The notes: generated from the sequence alone by a model not told the origin. Positions 34,790-43,278 are shown, counted from the stretch's first letter. The stretch is DNA of 48,631 bases from Deltaproteobacteria bacterium PRO3 (GCA_030263375.1 SZOV01000013.1:1-48631); one strand, 5' to 3'. Translations and numbers: made by a program.

Positions 34790-36064
34790 TTAAGGTATGG
34801 TGGATCTTCCCCAGGTGGGCTGAGTTCCAGTAAACTTGGGATCTACTTTGTGAAACCTTTCGGCAACCACGAGCTCCCTGCGGCCCTCGGCATTCAGCTG
34901 GAGCGAAATATCGACCATGACCAAGACTTCTGGAAGGAATTCGACCCGCATGGTGGTGCGCATGGAGTCATTATGAAATAGGGGTATTTCCGGATGACGA
35001 GCTTTTCGGAGCTCGTCTCCACGCCAAACGGTCCAATTGGCCTTGGGCATGGGACGGAAGCTCCAAGAATTGGAATGTCCGTCCCAAAGAATTTCCGCGT
35101 TGTAAGCGGGTAGAGAAAGGCCCGGCTTCTCGAACGACCACGACGACGGGGATATTTTTAATGTTCTCTCGAAGAAAGTCGCCGCCGCATTTCTACCCGC
35201 GGTCGGGTCCACCGGCGCTTGGTCTAATTTCTTTAGGAATCCAAGTTGTTCCCCTGTGCTGAAACCGCGCAGCGCCAGCTCGTCCATTCGAGCCCTTTGA
35301 ACTTGGACCGCATCCATATGCCGCGCGAAATTGGTGGTATCTCGCCCTTGGGGTCCGGAAGCGCTCGGGTTCTTTCCCGTCGTATCCTTTCCTGAAAAAC
35401 CCTCTGGATTCCGCTTCGGCACGAGGAAATCTGTTGGAAAAAAAGCCGGTGAAATACGAAAAATATCATAATCCAAATGTGAGTCGTGATTTGACTTCAG
35501 CCGAAATCCGGAATCTTTGTCTCTAATCCCGAGCCAATTCAAAATGGAGGATGGCGAAAGTCCCAAATTCAATGCGCGGGACAGGCTCGTGAACCAAAAT
35601 TGTCTTGAATGGAAGCCTAGAAACGAATCAACGGCCCCAGGTTTTATCGGAAAGGCCAACGGAAGAAATAAAATCATCGCCCCCGAGCTTTGCACCGCGT
35701 TCCAGAGGCCCTCAAAAGTCCACCCGGATTCTTCCTTAGGTTTCACGCTCGCAAATTCCGCGGGGGAGACCTCCCGGAAACCTGGAAAGAACAAAAATCC
35801 CTTCTTTCCGGGGAAAAGCCCGGGCCCTTTCCGTTCGTGAAATACTTCGAAGGCACGATGGAACTCAGACTCCACAACCTCCCGATGCCCCGCGTCGAAA
35901 CGCCGCTTCGCGGCCTCCGCCTCTGCGAACTCTGGAAGCCGGCGCTCGGCGCCGAGCTCTCCCGGAAGCGAGGACAGGCCGACCCGAGGCCGCGCCTCAG
36001 GCCCGGTATCCCGGACACCCACGATTTCCCGTGCACCCCTGCCGCCACGAACACCGCCCGCCAT
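34790..36064 (-). CDS. 424-aa tagged protein of atypical composition
   Basis: ATG 36064 is chosen because AAAGGGAG lies just upstream and the resulting N-terminus, MAGGVRGGRG, carries the neighbours' tag. It is followed by LPEFAEAEAAKRRFDAG, the shared motif with RRFD in place of RRFG. A hydrophobic segment around residue 125-145 (GAMILFLPLAFPIKPG) occupies the place of the others' hydrophobic stretch. The rest is unrecognised. The middle (about 35240-35800) is visibly AT-richer than the surroundings, near 37-50% GC in sampled lines. It lies 20 bp after the 153-aa gene and 18 bp before the 592-aa gene. Confidence 0.8.
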   Translation of the reverse strand: MAGGVRGGRGAREIVGVRDTGPEARPRVGLSSLPGELGAERRLPEFAEAEAAKRRFDAGHREVVESEFHRAFEVFHERKGPGLFPGKKGFLFFPGFREVSPAEFASVKPKEESGWTFEGLWNAVQSSGAMILFLPLAFPIKPGAVDSFLGFHSRQFWFTSLSRALNLGLSPSSILNWLGIRDKDSGFRLKSNHDSHLDYDIFRISPAFFPTDFLVPKRNPEGFSGKDTTGKNPSASGPQGRDTTNFARHMDAVQVQRARMDELALRGFSTGEQLGFLKKLDQAPVDPTAGRNAAATFFERTLKISPSSWSFEKPGLSLPAYNAEILWDGHSNSWSFRPMPKANWTVWRGDELRKARHPEIPLFHNDSMRTTMRVEFLPEVLVMVDISLQLNAEGRRELVVAERFHKVDPKFTGTQPTWGRSTIP

Positions 36065-36084
36065 AAAGACTCCCTTTCGATGAA

Positions 36085-36546
36085 TTAGAACCGCTCGCCC
36101 AAGTGACTCTTCAGGCGCTGTTGGAAGTGCTCGCCCAGGCGCTTGAACTTCTGCGCCTTGTTCCACAGCTCGCGGGAGGCGGGCGTGTTGTCGACGAGCT
36201 CCGCCTCCTTCGCCTGGGTCTCGGCGGCCTGGGCCTGCTGCAGGGCCTGCTTGCTCGCCTTCAAGTAAAGGGTGAGCTCGTACTTCTTGATTTGAACCTG
36301 GATCTCGAGGCGCTTGATCGGGTCCTCGTGGACCGTCTCGGCCAGCTCGAGGACCTGCGGGACCTTCTCCTGCCAGGCCTTCAGGTTGCCGGCCTCGGCG
36401 AGCTTTTCCAGCTCGCGGATCTCGGTGAAGAGCTTCTGGACGGGGGTCGCCTCTTTGGCCTGGGCCCGCGCGCCGGCCAGGGCGACGAAAAAGGGGTTCA
36501 TACCGGGCTTTTGGAATTCAGGTTTCATCGACAGGCTACCTCGCAT
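36085..36546 (-). CDS. 153-aa helical protein heading the second unit (paralogue of the 150-aa protein)
   Basis: It is almost wholly charged helix and coiled coil after an N-terminal FQKPGMNPF segment. It is paralogous along its whole length to the 150-aa protein at 29652-30104. ATG 36546 sits seven nt after AGGAGG; an internal ATG at 36528 (MKPEFQKPG) would align better with the paralogue and cannot be excluded. A sigma-54-like promoter lies about 26 nt upstream. It occupies the same operon-leading position as its paralogue, each time followed by larger proteins of the system. Confidence 0.88.
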   Translation of the reverse strand: MRGSLSMKPEFQKPGMNPFFVALAGARAQAKEATPVQKLFTEIRELEKLAEAGNLKAWQEKVPQVLELAETVHEDPIKRLEIQVQIKKYELTLYLKASKQALQQAQAAETQAKEAELVDNTPASRELWNKAQKFKRLGEHFQQRLKSHLGERF

Positions 36547-36571
36547 CGCTCATCCTCCTGTCGATATATAT

Positions 36572-36587
36572 TCCAAAATTGGTGCCA
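36572..36587 (-). promoter_or_regulatory. Sigma-54-like -24/-12 promoter for the second unit
   Basis: On the minus strand TGGCACCAATTTTGGA has a perfect -24 half (TTGGCAC) and 10-nt spacing to a weaker -12 half (TTGG). It lies about 26 nt before the ATG of the 153-aa gene. Confidence 0.65.
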
Positions 36588-36738
36588 ACAGGCCCAACGG
36601 GCTATTATTTCAACTACATGTTATTATTGTATTATTTATTATATGTTCGGATCGGATATTTTTGAAAAACAGTTCAAATAGATAATTTAGACGCTAAATT
36701 ATATTTTTTCATTTAAAATCAATAAGTTAATAGACATG

Positions 36739-36750
36739 ATCAATATTGAT
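36739..36750. promoter_or_regulatory. Perfect 12-bp palindrome, candidate activator site
   Basis: ATCAATATTGAT is its own reverse complement. It sits about 150 bp upstream of the sigma-54-like promoter at 36572-36587, the usual distance for an enhancer-binding activator. It lies in AT-rich DNA, so chance is possible. The remainder of 36588-36784 is AT-rich and holds no gene. Confidence 0.3.
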
Positions 36751-36784
36751 TTAAAATAGACATATAAAACAATATATCACCGGA

Positions 36785-38350
36785 CTACCGAAACGGCCCC
36801 CTCTCGGAAGCACCCTCCTGCAGCTCCTGGATCTTACGCGTCACCCGCAGCAGATCCTCGGCATATTCCGGGCCGGCCGAGAAGTAATACCCGGCGGCCT
36901 TCAATAAGTATTCGCCCTGGCTCAAGGGCGGCTGGTAAAGCGCGGACGGCTCGTCCTCCGGACCCAGCAATTTCACGAAGCGAACGAATTCCGCCGCCGC
37001 CTCGTAATGACGGGCCGCGTCTCCCGGACGTCCGTCGTTGGCGTCCCGCCCGGCGACCCAGGCGTGCATGTCGTGCAGCTTCTCGCCGATCTCCCCCCTC
37101 AGCTCCGCGGAGCTGGCGGAATTTTCCGACCACCGAGATATCGTCTCGAAGGCGCGCCGGAGGTGCCGGTCGGCCAAGAAAAAATCCCCGTGGTAGTTCC
37201 AAAAGCGTCCCGCCGCCAGGCAGGCCCTGGCCAGCGCCTGGTCGGCCCGCTCCTTGTCGGCGCGGCGTTCCGCGCGATCGGGGACCTTGGCCGTGACTCC
37301 CGCCGCCGTGTCGACGGCGTCTTGCAGGTATCGCCGTTGCATGTCGGCGGGCATGGCCAGGCCGTGCTTTTCCAAAAGCCCCAACAACAGGGTCACCCGC
37401 GCCTCCCCGCGCGCGCGCCAGATGTCCCAGCGCTCGCCCCAGCTCAGCTGGAAGGCGTGGCGATAGCGAGGATGTCCTTTATGGTAGCTCTGCTTTTCGG
37501 GGGGCCGCGCAAAAACCGGGTGGCGGGTGGAGAAGTAGGGATAGCCGGGACTCCATCCGGCCAAGCCGCTGTGCCAGGCGCGCAGGCGAAAGCTGCCCTT
37601 CCCGTCGCCGAAATCGACGTGCAGGACCCCCGGCTGCCGGTCGCGCGCCTTTTCTTGGAACTGTGTCGGCTCGACGTCGACGCCCAGGATCAAGTAGTCT
37701 CCCGCGCGCAGCCGCTCGACTTGGCCGGCCTCCAGGCGCTTCCATTGGAACTCGTGCCAAAGCCAATTCCCCGGCTCGGAGGCCAGGCCTCGGACATAGA
37801 GCTCCTCGCCCCTGCGGAAGACCTCCGCCTGCCTCGGGGGTAGGGGCGCCCAGCGATCGAGGATCAAGTCGGGCGCATCGCCTCCGGCGGCCTTGCCGCC
37901 TAAGACGAAGGGCGCATCGCCTTCCTTCATCGGCACCTCGTAGCCGCGGTCGATCTCGAAGTAGCGTCGCGGGGCACCGGCCCCCAACAGAAATCCCGCG
38001 CCCATCAGGAGGAATCCGTGTGGCCCGCTCCGCCAGGCCTCGAAGGCCGCCCGGGCGAATTCGCCCAGCAGCGCGGCGGCCCGGCGCGGAGCGCCGAGCA
38101 AGCCTTCGCGGGTCGCGAAGGGAGAGGCGCTTGGGGCGAAGCTCCGAGCCGAGACGGCGAGCTCGAAACCGGAGCCCGCCGCGCCGAAGCGGCGTTGCCG
38201 GTCGAAGGGCTCGCGGAATTCCCGCGAGACCGCCCGAGTTTCCAGCGGAGCGGCCGGAAGCGTCGACGAAGAGCGGGGTCCGCTCCCGCCTTCGCGCCAG
38301 GTTCCTTCGAGGGTCTTGGGTCTTGCATTTCCACGCACGTTGGGGGCCAT
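36785..38350 (-). CDS. 521-aa tag/hydrophobic/FHA-like/TPR-like protein (family A)
   Basis: The N-terminus MAPNVRGNARPK is the tag. EFREPFDRQRRFGAAG (about 44-59) is the shared motif, and FEAWRSGPHGFLLMGAGFLL (about 104-123) the hydrophobic stretch. An FHA-like module follows (about 170-235), ending VERLRAGDYLILG. The C-terminal half is TPR-like, with AGRFWNYHGDFFLADRHLRR and AARHYEAAAEF, ending AEDLLRVTRKIQELQEG like the 496- and 365-aa proteins. AGGAG precedes the ATG, and the 606-aa gene ends 9 bp upstream. No catalytic motif or signal peptide. Confidence 0.86.
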   Translation of the reverse strand: MAPNVRGNARPKTLEGTWREGGSGPRSSSTLPAAPLETRAVSREFREPFDRQRRFGAAGSGFELAVSARSFAPSASPFATREGLLGAPRRAAALLGEFARAAFEAWRSGPHGFLLMGAGFLLGAGAPRRYFEIDRGYEVPMKEGDAPFVLGGKAAGGDAPDLILDRWAPLPPRQAEVFRRGEELYVRGLASEPGNWLWHEFQWKRLEAGQVERLRAGDYLILGVDVEPTQFQEKARDRQPGVLHVDFGDGKGSFRLRAWHSGLAGWSPGYPYFSTRHPVFARPPEKQSYHKGHPRYRHAFQLSWGERWDIWRARGEARVTLLLGLLEKHGLAMPADMQRRYLQDAVDTAAGVTAKVPDRAERRADKERADQALARACLAAGRFWNYHGDFFLADRHLRRAFETISRWSENSASSAELRGEIGEKLHDMHAWVAGRDANDGRPGDAARHYEAAAEFVRFVKLLGPEDEPSALYQPPLSQGEYLLKAAGYYFSAGPEYAEDLLRVTRKIQELQEGASERGPFR

Positions 38351-38359
38351 GTCTCGCTC

Positions 38360-40180
38360 CTAGTTTTTTCGGTTGTATTGCCGCATCTCTTCAAGCAGCT
38401 CGGGCAAGGTCTCGCGCCACGCCGCGAAAAAGCCCTCGTATTCCGGCATCATCAGATCCATGAAGGTCTTGTCGACTTCCTCGCGATAGGCCTCGATCAT
38501 CGCGGTCATCAGCTCCAGGCGGGTCTCCGCGGGAATTCCGAAACCGTTCAATCCCTTGGCGAAGGCCGCGGTCACCTGGACAAAATAGCTGAAGACGGCG
38601 GGATTGCCCCAGACCTTGGAGAACTCGGAGGCGTCGACGAGATGCGCGTCGGCCTCAGCGCCGAAGATCTCCTCCATCGCCCCGCGTATCTGGTCGTCGC
38701 GCCGAGCGGCCTCCCCCAAGACGTCGATCAAGGTCCGCAGCAGGCTTCGCACCTGTGCCGGACTCAACTCGGCGTCCCGAAGGAAAGGAAGCAGGTTGTC
38801 CGGCTTGACCACGCGCGCCGACTCGCCCAAGCCGGCGAGGATGTCCAAGAGCCAGGCGGCCGCCTCGGGACGCGTCAGGCCGGATTCCGTCAATACCTTT
38901 AGGTTCTTGGGAAAGTAATGAAGCGCCACCTCGAATTCCGTCCCCGATCGCGCCAAGGCCGAGGTCCATTCCAACATCTCGGAAGGCGCAACGCCCAGCT
39001 TGCGCATCCCCTCCCAACCGGGAAAGGCCGTCTCGGCATCGAAACCACCTGGGCTCAGGGAGCCCCGCCGGGCCAGACCTTCCATCAAAAGATAGGAATC
39101 CTCCGGAGCCCAGGCGCCTTCCCGAAACAGGCGCAGCAGCTCCGCCAGCGAGTCGTAGATCGGAAAACGCCGGAAGCCGGTGAGTCGAAAGACCTGAAGC
39201 CAAGCCTCGCTTAGGAGTTCCCGCTTGGCGAATTGCGCCTTTTGCTCGGGGCTCCAGCCCGTCGCCTCGATCTCACGATGGAGGCCCTCGGTCATTTCGC
39301 GGGCCTCGGCCTCCGGAAGGCCGGCGCGACGGACCAGCGCCTCGACTTGAAATTCCTGCCACCGCTCCTCCGCATGGGCGAGTTCTCGCAGGACCCAGTG
39401 CCCCGCCTCCGCCGGGCCCTCGACGCGATAGGCCCGCATGCGCCCGACGTCGAAGCCCCGTCGATGCGCGGCCTCGGGCCTCCCACCGACGAAGAACAGG
39501 GTGCCCGCCTCCAAAAGAACTTCCTCGGCGAGGTCCAGACGACGGAAACCATCGCCCCGCTGGATCCAGATCTCGGCGGATTCCCCAGCGGGGCGCAGCC
39601 GCGGACGACCCTCATGCAGCTCCAACACCGCGCCCGACTCCGGCACATACCTGGCGTCGAGCCGCAGCGGACCGCCCTCCCCCAACTCCCAGGCGCGGTC
39701 GAGGGGATGCTCGACCGAAAAGGCGTCCCTCTCCATGAGGAGGAAGTGCAGGCCCATCAGCAGGGGCGCGGGCCTGCCTCGAGCCCAGGCGCGGAACAGC
39801 TCTCGAGGCACGGAGGCCAAAGTTTCCAAGCCGGCCCGCAACCCTTCCCCGCAGGCGAGCAGGACCGTCCCCGCGGGACCCTTCCCTATTCCGCGAAAGA
39901 AATCGGCGAAGTTTCTCGAGGCCTTCTCCCAAAGACCTCGCCGGAAGGAGCCCCCGGTTCCAATCCCGCTGCGGAAGGTCGGCGCGTCCCCCGGCAGGTC
40001 GCGGCCGAAACGCCGGGCCTTGGTTTCGGCCTCGCGGAATTCCGGAAGCGCTGAGTCGGCGCCCGCCGACGCGGCGCTACGAAACCGGCCTTCCGCCGAC
40101 ACTCGGCCGCGGCGAGATCTGTCTTCTCCAATAGGTTCGAAAATTTTAGGGCGTGACGATCCTCGGGTCGGTCCGGGCAT
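38360..40180 (-). CDS. 606-aa tag/hydrophobic/FHA-like/helical protein (family B), first gene of the system
   Basis: ATG 40180 is chosen because AAGGA lies six nt upstream and a sigma-54-like promoter about 40 nt upstream. A more distal in-frame start at 40237 would lie upstream of that promoter. The N-terminus MPGPTRGSSRPK is the tag. LPEFREAETKARRFGRD is the shared motif, and FRAWARGRPAPLLMGLHFLL the hydrophobic stretch. An FHA-like module follows, ending LEAGTLFFVGG. The C-terminal half is helical and resembles the 592-aa protein in general pattern. No enzyme motif or signal peptide is recognised. Confidence 0.86.
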   Translation of the reverse strand: MPGPTRGSSRPKIFEPIGEDRSRRGRVSAEGRFRSAASAGADSALPEFREAETKARRFGRDLPGDAPTFRSGIGTGGSFRRGLWEKASRNFADFFRGIGKGPAGTVLLACGEGLRAGLETLASVPRELFRAWARGRPAPLLMGLHFLLMERDAFSVEHPLDRAWELGEGGPLRLDARYVPESGAVLELHEGRPRLRPAGESAEIWIQRGDGFRRLDLAEEVLLEAGTLFFVGGRPEAAHRRGFDVGRMRAYRVEGPAEAGHWVLRELAHAEERWQEFQVEALVRRAGLPEAEAREMTEGLHREIEATGWSPEQKAQFAKRELLSEAWLQVFRLTGFRRFPIYDSLAELLRLFREGAWAPEDSYLLMEGLARRGSLSPGGFDAETAFPGWEGMRKLGVAPSEMLEWTSALARSGTEFEVALHYFPKNLKVLTESGLTRPEAAAWLLDILAGLGESARVVKPDNLLPFLRDAELSPAQVRSLLRTLIDVLGEAARRDDQIRGAMEEIFGAEADAHLVDASEFSKVWGNPAVFSYFVQVTAAFAKGLNGFGIPAETRLELMTAMIEAYREEVDKTFMDLMMPEYEGFFAAWRETLPELLEEMRQYNRKN

Positions 40181-40220
40181 AGGGAGTCCTTGGCAATTAG
40201 GATCCCCCCGCCGGGAAAAA

Positions 40221-40236
40221 TACAATTCTCGTGCCA
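40221..40236 (-). promoter_or_regulatory. Sigma-54-like -24/-12 promoter for the first unit
   Basis: On the minus strand TGGCACGAGAATTGTA matches TGGCACGN4TTGCW at all defined positions except the -12 C. It lies about 40 nt upstream of the 606-aa gene. This is the strongest of the five sites seen in the window. Confidence 0.75.
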
Positions 40237-40638
40237 TTTGCCGCGAAGCACCTCGGCCGCTCGTAAAAACGCATCCTCTCGTTAAAACTCCGCAGCCCAG
40301 ACCTCATTCGCGCCACGCTGAAACCGTCCATTTCGACAAGGCGCTTCGTCGACCGAACGCCATCGACACCCCTCCGGGATCTCGCCGAATTACCGGCCTT
40401 TCGCCCGAGGTGAGCCAATTTTAGACTGATTAGGCGAAGGAACCGCCGGGAAATTTCCCAACCTTCCGCAGAGCGCACTTGCACTTCGGCGAAACTTCGG
40501 CGAGGGTGCCACGATAATAGTACGGACCTCACGGGGCTCAGATTAGGACGAGGTCAGGTTAATCTCGAAAACGCACGCTCTCGATTTGCCGACGGCGACG
40601 CCGGCAGCGCGGGACGGAATTTGTTTTGGGGGCTCCTG
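40237..40638. other. Divergent intergenic region, no gene seen
   Basis: About 400 bp between the 606-aa gene (minus) and the 587-aa gene (plus). Apart from the promoter at its left edge it shows only imperfect direct repeats of ACTTCGGCGA (near 40484-40503). An open frame on the minus strand here overlaps the promoter and has no ribosome-binding site, so it is not annotated. No clear promoter was found for the plus-strand gene. Confidence 0.5.
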
Positions 40639-42402
40639 ATGTCCAATCTGACCGTCACCTACGAGGGCTTGACCGCCCCGCCCGAGGCCTGCAGCAGCGC
40701 GCCGCCCGAGGCGCCCGCGCCCGATCCCAAATCCAAGCAAGCCCCCAAGGCCCCGCCCGACGAATGCAGCATCGTCCTGCCGCTGGCGCTGGAGGGCGAT
40801 AAGCCCGGCGCCGCCAAGTCCATCCGCTTCGACCGCAACAAGGACCAATTCGTCCTCTCCAGCAACAACACGGCGGAAAACCTGACCTGGGTCGGGAAGC
40901 AGAAAAACCTCTCGGACGTCCTCGAGATCCTGAGGGTCGTCGAGACGACGCTGCGGGTGCGCGCCGCGGCCGTCAGCGCGCCCGAGTTCGAGCTGATGCT
41001 CACGATCGCCCAATACGTGGCGACGGGAAAGGTCAATGTCGACGCCCCGGTCGGATTCCCCAAGGAGGAGAAATTCCAGCGCGAGCGCCTCGCCTCCTTT
41101 CTGCTCGAGACCTTCACGCTCGCCAAGGACGAGGCCTCGGGCAAGCTGGTCGGCGGCATCAACGTCCTAGTCACGGACAAGCGCCTCTCCGAGGAAGGCA
41201 AGAAGCGCGCGAAATGGCTCCTCGAGGTCTACGCCCTGCGCGAGAAGTACCGCGGTTTCCGCGACCTCTTCGTCGACGCGACCGAGGCGGACCAATGGCA
41301 CAAGCTGAGCGACAAAAAGCGGAAAAACCATTACGACGTCCTGCTGCGCTACCTCCGACCGATGGTCGTCTCCTATTGGACGCAAAACCCCCAACCGCAT
41401 TTCCGCGAGGAATTCTTCCAGGCCTTCGAGGCCTGGAGCCGCCTGCATCCCGAAGTGGAGGCCGAAAAGGCGCCCGCGGCTTTCTGCGCCAAGCTTGAGG
41501 AAGGTCTCAAGGCCCTGGCCGGAGAGCGCGGCCTGCCGGAGAGATTCGTCGAGGACTGCCGCTTCGTCCTGCGGCTCTTGGAAATGCGCGCCGACAAGGA
41601 AAAGGCGCTGCGCTTAAGTCTCCGCGAGTACGCGATCGGGACTTCGGCCCACGCCCTCCTGGGCCGCGCCATCGCCGACGAGAGCAAAGAGGCGAACATG
41701 ACGCCCGCCTGGCTCAAGGACCGCGGGCGCTTTCAGGAGATTTACAAGCTGATCGACCACCACCTGAAGATCGAGCTCCCGCAGAAGGCCGGAGACCCGC
41801 CCAAGATAGGCCTTGACGTCCCGGCGCTCGAGATCTCGCTCAACGTGGCCGTAGACGGCCATTTGACAGAACGCCGCGAATACATCCTGGCCACGCTCGC
41901 CGTCCTACGCCGCCTCTTCGGCGAGAGCGGCGCGGTGCCAGCGCCGCGGGTCTTTTGGGACGGGGAATTCAAGTCCGTCCCCTGGCAGCTCAGCACCGGC
42001 GAGACCCAGGAGTTGCGCGATTTCCTCGCGAGGATGTCCAAGGAATTCCACGTCAGCCAAAAGCGCAGCGACACCTGGCTGCCGCTCGCGGAGGGAGGAC
42101 TCTGCCTCGCCGGCGGGATAAGCCTGGGCGTCGGCGCGGGGCTCGGCGACAACTCGCCCGGCCTGCGCGACGGCCTGATGATCGGCGGCTCCGGCGCGAT
42201 GGGCGCGGGTTGCGGCGCCCTGGCCGGCCACTACCTCTGGCCCAAGTTGAGCAAGAGCAAGGTGCGCAATCACTACATCTGGGACGGGCTCACCGGCGCC
42301 GGCGGCGCGGTGGTGGGAATCGGCCTGTATTTTCTGGTCCGTTCCATCGCGGGAAATCCGGGAAGCCCGGTAAAATACCCGGTAGACGAATACGGCCCCT
42401 GA
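40639..42402 (+). CDS. 587-aa protein with Pro-rich N-terminus and glycine-rich hydrophobic C-terminus
   Basis: ATG 40639 is chosen over an upstream TTG; a GGGGG run lies about seven nt before it. Residues 12-45 are Pro/Ala-rich linker. Residues about 60-470 are mostly helical with no recognised motif. The last 110 residues contain two Gly-rich hydrophobic stretches (about 482-530 and 545-570, e.g. GLTGAGGAVVGIGLYFLVRS) that could insert in a membrane as a hairpin. It is divergent from the sigma-54 units and lies 57 bp before the methyltransferase. It may belong to the same system, since similar Gly-rich hydrophobic segments occur in the 200- and 302-aa proteins; this link is inference. Confidence 0.85.
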   Translation: MSNLTVTYEGLTAPPEACSSAPPEAPAPDPKSKQAPKAPPDECSIVLPLALEGDKPGAAKSIRFDRNKDQFVLSSNNTAENLTWVGKQKNLSDVLEILRVVETTLRVRAAAVSAPEFELMLTIAQYVATGKVNVDAPVGFPKEEKFQRERLASFLLETFTLAKDEASGKLVGGINVLVTDKRLSEEGKKRAKWLLEVYALREKYRGFRDLFVDATEADQWHKLSDKKRKNHYDVLLRYLRPMVVSYWTQNPQPHFREEFFQAFEAWSRLHPEVEAEKAPAAFCAKLEEGLKALAGERGLPERFVEDCRFVLRLLEMRADKEKALRLSLREYAIGTSAHALLGRAIADESKEANMTPAWLKDRGRFQEIYKLIDHHLKIELPQKAGDPPKIGLDVPALEISLNVAVDGHLTERREYILATLAVLRRLFGESGAVPAPRVFWDGEFKSVPWQLSTGETQELRDFLARMSKEFHVSQKRSDTWLPLAEGGLCLAGGISLGVGAGLGDNSPGLRDGLMIGGSGAMGAGCGALAGHYLWPKLSKSKVRNHYIWDGLTGAGGAVVGIGLYFLVRSIAGNPGSPVKYPVDEYGP

Positions 42403-42459
42403 CCCGGAATTGCCGGGCGCTCCGACGCATGGTAAATTCTCCCCAATCCCGGAGGCGCC

Positions 42460-43278
42460 ATGAATTCTCCCCTACCCGATCTCGAAACCCTCAAGACCCG
42501 CCTCAAAGATACGTGGATGGCGGGGGACTTCGGGGAAGTCGCAAAAATGATCGTCGCCCACGCCGAGGAGTTCGTCGCCAGGCGCGGACTAAGCCCCGGG
42601 GAGCGCGTCCTGGACGTGGCCTGCGGGACCGGCAATCTCTCGATTCCGGCGGCCCGGACCGGCGCCGTGGTGACCGGGGTCGATATCGCCACCAATTTGC
42701 TCGACCAAGCCCGCGCCCGGGCGCGATCCGAAGGCCTGGATATCGCCTTCCAAGAAGGGGACGCCGAGGCGCTTCCCTTCCCCGACGGTGCCTTCGACCG
42801 AATCTTCAGCATGTACGGCGCCATGTTCGCGCCGCGTCCCGAGCGGGTCGCCGCCGAGCTGCGCCGCGTCTGCAGGCCGGGCGGAGAAGTCGCGATGGCC
42901 AATTGGACCCCGGAAGGCTTCGTCGGAAAACTCTTTCGACTCGTGGCCTCCCAGGTTCCGCCGCCGCCGGGGATGCCGCCGCCGATCGCCTGGGGCGACG
43001 AAGACACCGTTCGAAAACGGCTCCAGGAGGGCTTCCGAGAACTCCGTCTCACGCGAATCCCCGTGACCTTTCATTTTCCCTTCTCTCCGGCCGAGACCGT
43101 CGAGTTTCACCGCCGCTACTTCGGCCCAATCCAACGCGCCTTCGATTCCCTGCCCGAGGGGAAAAGGGCGGGCTTGGGACAGGCGCTCGAGGCGCTCTGG
43201 GCCGAGCACAACTTGGCGAAAGACGGAACCACCCGCATCGCCGGCGAATATCTCGAGGTCGTCGCGCGAGTGGCTTAG
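42460..43278 (+). CDS. Class I SAM-dependent methyltransferase (UbiE-like)
   Basis: 272 residues with a Rossmann methyltransferase core. Motif I is VLDVACGTGNLS (about 51-62), the acidic end of strand 2 is VTGVDIA, followed by EGDAEALPFPDGAFD and a post-core motif LRRVCRPGGEVAMANW. GGAGG precedes the ATG at good spacing. The family methylates small molecules such as quinones or lipids; the substrate cannot be inferred. It lies 57 bp downstream of the 587-aa gene and may be co-transcribed. Confidence 0.92.
   Translation: MNSPLPDLETLKTRLKDTWMAGDFGEVAKMIVAHAEEFVARRGLSPGERVLDVACGTGNLSIPAARTGAVVTGVDIATNLLDQARARARSEGLDIAFQEGDAEALPFPDGAFDRIFSMYGAMFAPRPERVAAELRRVCRPGGEVAMANWTPEGFVGKLFRLVASQVPPPPGMPPPIAWGDEDTVRKRLQEGFRELRLTRIPVTFHFPFSPAETVEFHRRYFGPIQRAFDSLPEGKRAGLGQALEALWAEHNLAKDGTTRIAGEYLEVVARVA

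Noticed and set aside
40496-40511. Another TGGCAC on the minus strand
   Set aside because: The -12 half is GA instead of GC, GT or GG at the required spacing, and no gene starts at a suitable distance.
40197-40532. 111-codon minus-strand open frame before the 606-aa gene
   Set aside because: It would span the sigma-54-like promoter, lacks a Shine-Dalgarno and has no recognisable features.
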